This document shows, piece by piece, positions 1 to 6,856 of a stretch of DNA of 43,911 nt. Source of the stretch: CAYWMD01 sp964458575 (lineage in GTDB: Bacteria > Verrucomicrobiota > Verrucomicrobiia > Limisphaerales > JADLHS01); contig CAYWMD010000053.1 of the NCBI GenBank assembly GCA_964458575.1, positions 1-43,911 on the forward strand, written 5' to 3'. Below the pieces are notes generated by a model. It did not search any database and was not told where the DNA came from. It saw only the letters and a program-made list of their open reading frames with translations. Within the stretch, counting starts at the first letter, position 1; each line of letters starts with the position of its first letter. Position numbers and translations under genes: made by a program.

Positions 1-140
1 CGGATGAGGAACCGTTCACACCCCCATTATGGTGGTGGTGTCAAGTTGCGCCCCAAGGCAAACTCCGGGTCGGGAACCCCAACCCGTCGCCGTTGCAAAG
101 ACGACTGGTTGAAGTTTGGCGCTGGGTGCTTCCCTTGAAC

Positions 141-159
141 TTTGAGCCGGAAGCTCAAA
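141..159 (-). terminator. weak hairpin at the glgC stop codon
   Basis: A 7-bp inverted repeat (TTTGAGC / GCTCAAA, 5-nt loop) overlaps the glgC stop codon. No T-run follows on the minus strand, so an intrinsic terminator is only possible. The remaining bases 1-140 show no convincing gene. Confidence 0.25.
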
Positions 160-1438
160 TCACCATCCCATGCGGAATCATTCCGTTCCGCGGAATGACC
201 ACGATGCCATCGCGAATGTAGTAAAGCGGATGGTCGAGGTTGTCGGGCTTGCCCGCCGGCGAGATGGTGACGTTGTTGCCCACCCGGGCATTCTTGTCAA
301 TGATGGCGTTCTCGATACGGCAGCCCGAGCCAATGCCGATGCGCGGTTTGCCGGCACGCTCGTGTTCAACGATGGAGTCAAGCATTTCGTAGTAGTCACA
401 GCCCAAGCCGACGACACGATTCAATTCCGTGCCCGCGCCGACGATGGTGCGCAAGCCGATGACGCTGTTCGTGATTTTCGACTGGTTGATGATGCACCCG
501 TCGGACACGAGGGCGTGGTCAATTTGCGCCCCGTTGACTTTCGAGCCGGGCAAAAAGCGCGGCCGGGTGAAGATCGGCGCGCTCATGTCGAAGAAATTGA
601 AGCGCGGCAGCTCGGATACCAGATCAAGGTTGGCCTCAAAAAAAGCGCGGATCGTTCCGATGTCCTCCCAGTACCCTTGAAACACATACGAGCAAACGCG
701 GTGCGTCTGGATGGCGCGCGGGATGATGTGCTTGCCGAAATCAGTCAGCGTGTTGTCCAGCAACGAGCGGATCACGTCGCGGTTGAACACATAAATGCCG
801 GTGGAGCCCAGCAACCATTCGCCCCCGCCTTGGATCCCGAACTTGGTCAGGGCCTCCGGTGGCAATAGCAACGAATCCTGCACGGCCGCGTCCTTGGGCT
901 TCTCGACGAAGCGCGTGATCCGGCGGTCTTCACCAACTTGTAGAATGCCCAGCGACTGCGCCTCGGCGCGCCCCACGGGCATCGTCGCAATGGTCACGTC
1001 CGCGCCGCTCTCACTGTGTTGCGCGATGAGCGGGCGAAAATCCATGCGGTATAACTGGTCGCCGCTCAAAATCAGCAGGTAATCGAATTCGTGGTTGAGG
1101 AAATGGACGAGGTTTTTCCGCACGGCATCGGCCGTGCCTTCGTACCAGGTGGCATCCGTGAGTGTCTGCTGGGCGGCGAGAATCTCGACCAGGCCGCCGG
1201 AGAACTGGTCGAACTTGTACGACTGCGAAATGTGCCGGTGCAGCGACGTTGAGTTGAACTGCGTTAGGATGTAAATGCGGCGAAAACCGGAGTTGATGCA
1301 GTTGGAAATGGGAATGTCCACCAGCCGGTATTTGCCCGCCAGCGGCACCGCCGGCTTGGCGCGGTCCTTGGTCAGCGGAAACAGCCGCGACCCCTGCCCG
1401 CCGCCCATGACGACACAAAGCACGTTGCTTGTGTTCAT
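155..1438 (-). CDS. glgC: glucose-1-phosphate adenylyltransferase
   Basis: Makes ADP-glucose from glucose-1-phosphate and ATP, the committed step of bacterial glycogen synthesis, in the cytoplasm. The N-terminus has the nucleotidyltransferase signature GGGQGSRLFPLT followed by KPAVPLAGKYRLVDIPISN. Further in are SGDQLYRMDF (metal and substrate site), FVEKPKD and GIYVFNRDVI. The C-terminal third has the hexapeptide character of a left-handed beta-helix (IENAIIDKNARVGNNVTI). The start chosen gives 427 aa and places the signature about 10 residues in, as is usual. In-frame upstream starts at 1465 (ATG) and 1525 (TTG) would add residues that look unrelated to the family. No Shine-Dalgarno sequence is evident at any of the three. 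No other glycogen gene lies in the window; the next gene is divergent. Confidence 0.95.
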   Translation of the reverse strand: MNTSNVLCVVMGGGQGSRLFPLTKDRAKPAVPLAGKYRLVDIPISNCINSGFRRIYILTQFNSTSLHRHISQSYKFDQFSGGLVEILAAQQTLTDATWYEGTADAVRKNLVHFLNHEFDYLLILSGDQLYRMDFRPLIAQHSESGADVTIATMPVGRAEAQSLGILQVGEDRRITRFVEKPKDAAVQDSLLLPPEALTKFGIQGGGEWLLGSTGIYVFNRDVIRSLLDNTLTDFGKHIIPRAIQTHRVCSYVFQGYWEDIGTIRAFFEANLDLVSELPRFNFFDMSAPIFTRPRFLPGSKVNGAQIDHALVSDGCIINQSKITNSVIGLRTIVGAGTELNRVVGLGCDYYEMLDSIVEHERAGKPRIGIGSGCRIENAIIDKNARVGNNVTISPAGKPDNLDHPLYYIRDGIVVIPRNGMIPHGMVI

Positions 1439-1820
1439 GGACTGGCGGCTCGTGTGCGTTGTCATAGGAAAAATGCCTGGTCGCGACGTCGAAGTTTTTA
1501 TACCGGATTTTTCAAAAGGGGGCAAGTGAGTTCGGGCTGTTTGTCCGGCGCTGGCTCCGAATTTCGCCTGGTGCCGGCTCGGAAATGGCGGCGGGAAATG
1601 CGCGTCGGGCGCGTGTGCCAGCGGGCGGGGGCCGCTTGCCTTACCCAGCGCGGGTGAAGTTTAGTTCTGAACAAATCCCGTTAAATAGATGGCAAAAAAG
1701 GTTGAGCCGGAAAAGGGCGCGAACGCCACACTCTGGGCAAGTCCGTTTCATTGGCGTTGCCGAATTGTGTCGGGGAATGACGGGGTTTGGACACGTCCCG
1801 CCGGAAACGGGGAATGACTC
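1439..1820. other. divergent intergenic region glgC / ccoI
   Basis: This 382-bp spacer separates two divergent genes and must hold both promoters. I see no clear FNR-type palindrome (TTGAT-N4-ATCAA) and no gene-like protein. A GGGGA Shine-Dalgarno sequence at 1809-1813 sits 7 nt before the GTG start of ccoI and decides that start. Confidence 0.5.
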
Positions 1821-4511
1821 GTGACCGAGTTTCTCGACACAACATTGACTGACGAACGCAAGCCGGCCAGCCGCCAGGCGCCGGCGCAGGCACGCACGGC
1901 GTGTTTTCATTGCGGCGAACCTTGCCCCGACGCTTCCTTCGCGAGTGCGGGGAAGGTCTTTTGCTGCAACGGCTGCCTGATTGTGCATGACTTGCTGACC
2001 GAGAGCGGCCTGGGCCATTTTTACGACCTCAGCGACAAACCGGGCATCCGCATGCGGGGCGCGAAAGCCCGGGAACATTTCGCCTACCTCGACGAACCCG
2101 CTTTGCAACCGCGGTTGCTCGACTTCACGGACGGCAAACAAGGTCGCGTGACGTTCCAGGTGCCGACAATCCACTGTATCGCGTGTGTCTGGTTGCTGGA
2201 AAATCTTTTCCTTTTGCATCCGGGCGTCGGCCATTCGCAGGTCAATTTTCCCAAACGGGAAGTCGCCATCTCCTTCGCCGCGGAAAAGATCAAGCTCAGC
2301 GAACTGGTCGCGCTGCTGGCGTCCATTGGTTACGAACCCTCGCTCACACTGGGAGAATTGGAGAAGCCGCGCGTCAACCCGGTGCTCAAACGACGGTGGC
2401 TGCAGATCGGCGTCGCGGGGTTTGCGTTCGGCAACATCATGCTGCTCAGCATCCCGCAATACTTCGGGCTGGATGCCTTCAGCGGTGCGGCGTTCAAAGC
2501 GCTCTTCGGCTGGCTGAGTCTCGCGCTTGCTTTGCCGGTGGTGGTCTTCAGTGCGTCGGATTACTGGAAGTCTGCCCGGCTCGCCGCTCGCCAACGCATG
2601 CTGACGCTGGACGTGCCCATTGCCCTGGGTTTGGCCGCCATTTATGGGCAGAGCGCCTTGGAAATCATATCGCGCACCGGCGAGGGCTACTGCGATTCGC
2701 TCACGGGCTTGATATTCTTCCTGCTCTGCGGGCGCGTGTTTCAGCAGAAGACGCATGATCGGTTGACGTTTGACCGCGATTACAAGTCCTTCTTCCCGCT
2801 GAGCGTAACGCGCCTTGGCGTTCAAACTTTGGCTTGTGAGCCGGACACGCTAAAGCGTGAACTCCAACGCGAACAACGCGTCTCCCTTTCGCAGCTCAAA
2901 GTCGGCGACCGCATCATCCTCCGAAACCGCGAACTGATACCCGCAGATTCCAAACTTGTCAGCGGTCCGGCGTTCATTGACTACAGTTTCGTCACCGGTG
3001 AATCCGAGCCGTTGGCGAAGCAGGTGGGCGATTATCTCTACGCTGGCGGCCAGCAAATCGGCGCGGCGATCGAGGTCGAAACGGTCAAACCGGTCTCGCA
3101 AAGCTATCTGACGTCGCTCTGGGATCACGAGGCGTTTCGGAAAAACCGCGAGGACGATCTTAACACGCTCACCAACCGCTACAGCCGGCGCTTCACGCTG
3201 CTGGTGATTTCCGTGGCGTTGGGCGCAGCCGTATTCTGGATCGCATCGGGCAATTTGCCGCGCGGGCTGAAGGCATTCACTTCCGTGCTGATCGTCGCCT
3301 GCCCCTGCGCGCTGGCTTTGGCCGCGCCGTTCACACTCGGCACGGCGCAACGCTGGCTGGCGCGGATCAATGTGTTCTTGAAGAATTCGCTGGTGCTCGA
3401 ACGTCTCGCGCGGGTGAACGCCATCGTGTTCGACAAGACGGGAACGCTCACTTCAGCTGGGGCGAATGCGGTGAGGTTTGTGCGGGCGGCCAGTCAATCG
3501 CCGGAAGGGACGCGTTCCACGGCGTCCCCATCTTCCCAGGTGGAAGTTTGGGACGCGGGTGGAATGCGTCCCTGCCAAATGCAAAGGGAGGGTGACTTGA
3601 CCGACGACGAAGCGCGCTGGGTTTTCTCGCTCACGCGTCACTCGACCCATCCTCACTCGGTCCGCATCAGCGAATCTTTCAGCGACAAGCTTTTTCCCGA
3701 ACCGGTGCGGTCGTTTTTGGAAACACCGGGTTGCGGCATCGAAGGCCAGGTGGACGGCCGCGAAATCTGGCTTGGCTCGCAGGCGTGGCTGGAGTCACGC
3801 GGCGCCAGCGTAGGACAGGCGTCGCGCCTGTCTCTCGATTCAAATGAAAAAGTTGGAGCCAAGCGCGACACCTGTCCTACGAACGGCAGCATCGTCCACG
3901 TGGCGATTGACGGGCGTTATCGCGGAGCTTTCGTCCTGTCGAGCACGGTGCGGCCGCGAACCGACCGGCTCATCCGCCAACTCGGCGAGCGCTTCGATCT
4001 GGCGCTGCTCTCCGGCGACAACGAACGCGAACGTGATCGTTTCCGTGCCTTGTTCGGCGATCAAGCGCGGTTGAATTTCAATCAAAGCCCGCTCGAAAAA
4101 CTGGGGTTCATTCGTCGTCTCCAGGACTCCGGCAAAACCGTGATGATGGTGGGTGACGGTCTTAACGACGCTGGCGCGCTCAAGCAAAGCGACGTGGGCA
4201 TCGCGGTGGTGGAAAAAGTCGGCGCATTCTCGCCAGCCAGCGATGTGATTCTCGATGCCGCGCGCGTGCCGCAACTTTCCGAAGTCCTCAACCTGGCCCG
4301 CCGGTCCACGCGGATTGTGCGCATCAGCTTCGGTATTTCGGCAGCCTACAACCTCATCGGTGTGAGCATTGCGACGGCCGGCCTGCTGTCGCCGCTGGTG
4401 TGCGCGGTTTTGATGCCGTTGAGTTCCGCGTCGGTGGTGCTGTTTGCGGTGGGGGTGACCACCTGGGCCGCGCGGCGCGGCGGCCTGTTTACCGAAAGGC
4501 CCGAGCCATGA
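1821..4511 (+). CDS. ccoI: cbb3 oxidase copper-exporting P1B-type ATPase CcoI/FixI
   Basis: Heavy-metal P-type ATPase of the CcoI/FixI group, which moves Cu(I) across the inner membrane for cbb3 oxidase maturation. Residues about 28-55 form a Cys-rich metal site (CFHCG, CCNGC). An HMA-like domain carries CIAC (C119, C122). The membrane metal site is C494-P-C496 (ACPCALA). The phosphorylation motif DKTGT starts at D538 and the hinge GDGLND at D779. Length is 896 aa. The GTG start has a GGGGA ribosome site 7 nt upstream. Between DKTGT and the nucleotide-binding region, two palindromic elements (3503-3576 and 3810-3880) are translated in frame, adding stretches with no family counterpart that I recognise. 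The 3' end overlaps the next gene by ATGA, implying translational coupling. Function is secure; whether the two insertions are tolerated is inferred from the intact frame. Confidence 0.93.
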   Translation: MTEFLDTTLTDERKPASRQAPAQARTACFHCGEPCPDASFASAGKVFCCNGCLIVHDLLTESGLGHFYDLSDKPGIRMRGAKAREHFAYLDEPALQPRLLDFTDGKQGRVTFQVPTIHCIACVWLLENLFLLHPGVGHSQVNFPKREVAISFAAEKIKLSELVALLASIGYEPSLTLGELEKPRVNPVLKRRWLQIGVAGFAFGNIMLLSIPQYFGLDAFSGAAFKALFGWLSLALALPVVVFSASDYWKSARLAARQRMLTLDVPIALGLAAIYGQSALEIISRTGEGYCDSLTGLIFFLLCGRVFQQKTHDRLTFDRDYKSFFPLSVTRLGVQTLACEPDTLKRELQREQRVSLSQLKVGDRIILRNRELIPADSKLVSGPAFIDYSFVTGESEPLAKQVGDYLYAGGQQIGAAIEVETVKPVSQSYLTSLWDHEAFRKNREDDLNTLTNRYSRRFTLLVISVALGAAVFWIASGNLPRGLKAFTSVLIVACPCALALAAPFTLGTAQRWLARINVFLKNSLVLERLARVNAIVFDKTGTLTSAGANAVRFVRAASQSPEGTRSTASPSSQVEVWDAGGMRPCQMQREGDLTDDEARWVFSLTRHSTHPHSVRISESFSDKLFPEPVRSFLETPGCGIEGQVDGREIWLGSQAWLESRGASVGQASRLSLDSNEKVGAKRDTCPTNGSIVHVAIDGRYRGAFVLSSTVRPRTDRLIRQLGERFDLALLSGDNERERDRFRALFGDQARLNFNQSPLEKLGFIRRLQDSGKTVMMVGDGLNDAGALKQSDVGIAVVEKVGAFSPASDVILDAARVPQLSEVLNLARRSTRIVRISFGISAAYNLIGVSIATAGLLSPLVCAVLMPLSSASVVLFAVGVTTWAARRGGLFTERPEP
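3503..3576. repeat. 74-bp palindromic element, family A copy 1 (inside ccoI)
   Basis: Two inverted arms of about 32 bp, both built around GGGACGC-N-TTCCAC and GCGTCCC, separated by a short loop. A second copy of exactly the same span lies at 19526-19599. The element is translated in frame within ccoI, where it adds about 25 residues after the DKTGT motif. Confidence 0.8.
3810..3880. repeat. 71-bp palindromic element, family B (inside ccoI)
   Basis: Perfect 10-bp terminal inverted repeat GTAGGACAGG / CCTGTCCTAC, extending with one mismatch through a GTCGCGC block. It is translated in frame as VGQASRLS...RDTCPT. I recall similar read-through peptides from other verrucomicrobial proteins, but that is memory and not a search. 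Only one copy was seen in this window. Confidence 0.8.
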
Positions 4512-5458
4512 CTGCTCCGAAAACTTCAGAACAGGAAGCGTGGATGCGAATCGCGGCGTCGCCTACGGTGCGCGAACAGCAGGTCGCGTTCACGTGCGCG
4601 ACGGGCGTGCCGCTGGCACTCGCGCCGGCGAGCGCCCAAACCCTGCCCGAAACCGACAAGGTGTTCTGCGTGAAGGGCTGCCTCGGCGGTCACAGCGGCA
4701 CCGTTTGCCAGCGAAAACTGATGCAAGCCGAGAAGCGCGCGGTCACCCGCGTGGGCCCCGTGCAATACTGTTGTCCCTCCGGGCTCGTAAAAATTCTCGT
4801 GCCGGTGTTCATCGGCGGGCGACACGTCGGCAGCCTGCTGGCCGGGCCGTTTACATTGCGTTCGTTGGATGGCGAAAGACTCGGGCAAATCGTGGACAAG
4901 CTGGGCAAATACGGTTTGGGCGACCGGGCGGCGCAATTGCAGGCGAGCTGGCGGTTCAGTCCGTTGCTCTCGGCGGACAAATGCCGGGCGGCGGGAACGT
5001 TGCTGCAAATGTTCGGCAAGTATCTCGAGGAATGCGGGAAACAGGAACTGCGCGCGCAGGGGCCGCGTCGTTCGGCGCTGGTGCAAAAGGTCGAGACGTT
5101 TCTCGCCGAGTGCCAGAGCAGCCACGTCTCGCTCAAGGAAGTGGCCATGCGCGTGAACCTGAGTCCGTGCCACTTCTGCGCCGTGTTCAAAAAGCAGGCC
5201 GGGGTGACGTTCAGCCAGTATCGGACGCGCCAGCGCCTGGAAAAAGCCCGTGACCTGCTGGCCGATCCCGCCCGCCGCGTCAGTGACGTGGCCTTCGAGG
5301 CGGGGTTCGAGTCCATTCCCTATTTCAACCGTGCCTTCCGTCGGCAATTCGGGTGTTCGCCCTCGGAATTCCGCACCCGGCAAACGCAGCGTAATTCAGG
5401 TCAAGAAAATCGAAATCCAGGCGTAGCGGCGATTCGTGCCAACGGGTTGAATAATTAG
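4508..5458 (+). CDS. PocR-domain AraC-family transcriptional regulator
   Basis: A 316-aa regulator with an N-terminal sensory region like the PocR ligand-binding domain (about residues 20-180) and a C-terminal AraC double helix-turn-helix (about 205-305; SLKEVAMRVNLSPCHFCAVFK and VSDVAFEAGFESIPYFNRAFRRQFG). The sensory region is rich in cysteine: FCVKGCLGGHSGTVC and QYCCPSG. PocR domains bind small ligands in known regulators such as that of propanediol use; the ligand here is unknown. The ATG start overlaps the ccoI stop by ATGA, so it is probably co-translated with the copper pump. Its place inside the oxidase locus suggests control of cbb3 expression, perhaps by copper, thiol or redox state. 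That last step is inference. Confidence 0.85.
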   Translation: MTAPKTSEQEAWMRIAASPTVREQQVAFTCATGVPLALAPASAQTLPETDKVFCVKGCLGGHSGTVCQRKLMQAEKRAVTRVGPVQYCCPSGLVKILVPVFIGGRHVGSLLAGPFTLRSLDGERLGQIVDKLGKYGLGDRAAQLQASWRFSPLLSADKCRAAGTLLQMFGKYLEECGKQELRAQGPRRSALVQKVETFLAECQSSHVSLKEVAMRVNLSPCHFCAVFKKQAGVTFSQYRTRQRLEKARDLLADPARRVSDVAFEAGFESIPYFNRAFRRQFGCSPSEFRTRQTQRNSGQENRNPGVAAIRANGLNN

Positions 5459-5546
5459 GCAACCGGACGACGACCCGCCTGGGGAATTAGAACGTGCAAT
5501 TCAGAACCAACATAGAACCGCCGGGAGCAGGCGCGCGGAAAGAGTC

Positions 5547-5819
5547 ATGAGCGTCATCGTGATTTTAATTCTCGCGAGCCTGGTCATGGCGCTGCTGTTT
5601 CTGGGTGGCTTCATCTGGGCGGTGCGGTCCGGGCAGTTCGACGACACGTTCACTCCATCAATGCGCGTGTTGACCGACGAACCGAGGCGATCGGCGCACG
5701 CCGGGGTTGGCGTTGCCGGTGGCGATCGAAACCAAAGCAGAGCCGGGGAAAACGCTGCTCCTCGCCCGGCACTGCGAGCGGTGGAAACCAACGGAGCGGC
5801 AAATCTGGCGAAGAGTTGA
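5547..5819 (+). CDS. ccoS: cbb3-type oxidase assembly protein CcoS
   Basis: Small single-span membrane protein needed for cofactor insertion into cbb3 oxidase. The N-terminus is a transmembrane helix (residues about 3-26) followed by the family hallmark FIWAVRSGQFDD. The 90-aa length is somewhat longer than the usual 50-70 aa, because of a low-complexity tail with no recognisable motif. A purine-rich GGAAAGAG (5537-5544) precedes the ATG. It follows the regulator by 88 bp and ends just before the barrel-like protein. Confidence 0.9.
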   Translation: MSVIVILILASLVMALLFLGGFIWAVRSGQFDDTFTPSMRVLTDEPRRSAHAGVGVAGGDRNQSRAGENAAPRPALRAVETNGAANLAKS

Positions 5820-5830
5820 ATCAGAACACC

Positions 5831-6757
5831 ATGAAAACAGCAACTGGTTGGGCGGAAATGGGCAGTGTGGCGGCGGCGGCGGCATTCTTGACGGCAGCCG
5901 CGTCAACGGGATTGGGCGCCGACGGCGAGGACTGGCAGGACAAGGCGATTTCGCCCGTGGGCAACCCGATCTATTTCGAGGACCCGCGGATCACCAGCGA
6001 GGTGCGGCCCATCTTCATGTATCACAAACTGCCGGACACGTTTCATTACTCGGGCGGCAAGCTGCCCATGGGCGGCGAGGTGCGGGTTTATGCCGTGCAA
6101 CTGCGCTACGCCCTGACGGAGCGGCTGGCCTTCATCGCGACGAAGGACGGTTACATTGAGTTCCGTCCCGATCACACGCTGCCGCACGAACACGGTTGGG
6201 CCGACTTGGCCGCGGGGTTGAAATACGCGTTGATTGATGATCGCGAGAACCAATTCATCCTCACACCCGGTTTGACCGTTACCATCCCGACCGGCAATGA
6301 GGATGTGTTCCAAGGCCACGCCAAGGGCGAGGAGAACATCTTCGTCTCCGCGGAAAAGGGCTGGGACAATTTTCACGTCACGGGCAACGCCGGTTTCATC
6401 ATCCCGAACGACTTCGACAAGAACACGTCGCAGTTCCATTACAGCCTGCAACTGGATTATTACGTCTGCCAGTATTTCATCCCCTTCTTCGTGTTCAACG
6501 GTTACACGATCCTGACGGACGGCAACAGCCAGTCGAATCAGTCCCTGGACGCGGTGCCGCTCGATACGGAAGGCTACGACTTGATCAACTTCGGTTCGTG
6601 TGATGCCGCAGGCACGACGCAACTCACCGTCGGCGGCGGGGCGCGGGCCAAATTGACCAAGAAACTTGATCTCGGTGTCGCCTACGAAGCGGGCGTGAGC
6701 AATCCCGAGGGCATCTTCGACAGCCGCATCACGGCGGATTTGATCTGGCGATTTTGA
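5831..6757 (+). CDS. secreted beta-barrel-like outer membrane protein
   Basis: 308 aa. An Ala-rich signal peptide (about residues 1-30) is followed by alternating aromatic/polar strands and a C-terminal aromatic residue (ADLIWRF), as in outer-membrane barrels. Segments such as ADLAAGLKYALI and LTPGLTVTIPTGNED resemble the loose family of outer-membrane transporters grouped with phenol-degradation MetA proteins. I cannot assign a substrate. An in-frame TTG at 5816 would overlap ccoS, but the ATG at 5831 gives a normal signal peptide. It lies between ccoS and the oxidase structural genes on the same strand, so a role tied to the oxidase, for example copper or substrate entry, is possible but unproven. 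Confidence 0.7.
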   Translation: MKTATGWAEMGSVAAAAAFLTAAASTGLGADGEDWQDKAISPVGNPIYFEDPRITSEVRPIFMYHKLPDTFHYSGGKLPMGGEVRVYAVQLRYALTERLAFIATKDGYIEFRPDHTLPHEHGWADLAAGLKYALIDDRENQFILTPGLTVTIPTGNEDVFQGHAKGEENIFVSAEKGWDNFHVTGNAGFIIPNDFDKNTSQFHYSLQLDYYVCQYFIPFFVFNGYTILTDGNSQSNQSLDAVPLDTEGYDLINFGSCDAAGTTQLTVGGGARAKLTKKLDLGVAYEAGVSNPEGIFDSRITADLIWRF

Positions 6758-6766
6758 AAGCGCGCG

Positions 6767-6808
6767 CGGGCGGTGGCGTGTAACCGGCTTCGCGCCACTG
6801 TCCGCCCG
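6767..6808 (+). promoter_or_regulatory. GC-rich hairpin upstream of ccoNO
   Basis: CGGGCGGTGGCG can pair with the CGCCAC...CCGCCCG segment, with a small bulge and a 12-nt loop. It fills most of the gap between the barrel gene and ccoNO. No T-run follows, so it may be a processing or stabilising hairpin between the assembly genes and the structural genes rather than a terminator. Confidence 0.35.
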
Positions 6809-6856
6809 GTTTGCGGTTGAGCCGTGGTTGAGAGCGAAATTGAACGAAACAAAACT

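Noticed and set aside
1439..1820. FNR/ANR-type operator upstream of ccoI
   Set aside because: No TTGAT-N4-ATCAA-like palindrome was found on reading the region.
3503..3880. Frameshift or pseudogene status of ccoI
   Set aside because: All P-type ATPase motifs lie in one frame on both sides of the inserted elements.
6767..6808. Intrinsic terminator between the barrel gene and ccoNO
   Set aside because: The stem is stable but no T-run follows; listed only as a regulatory hairpin.
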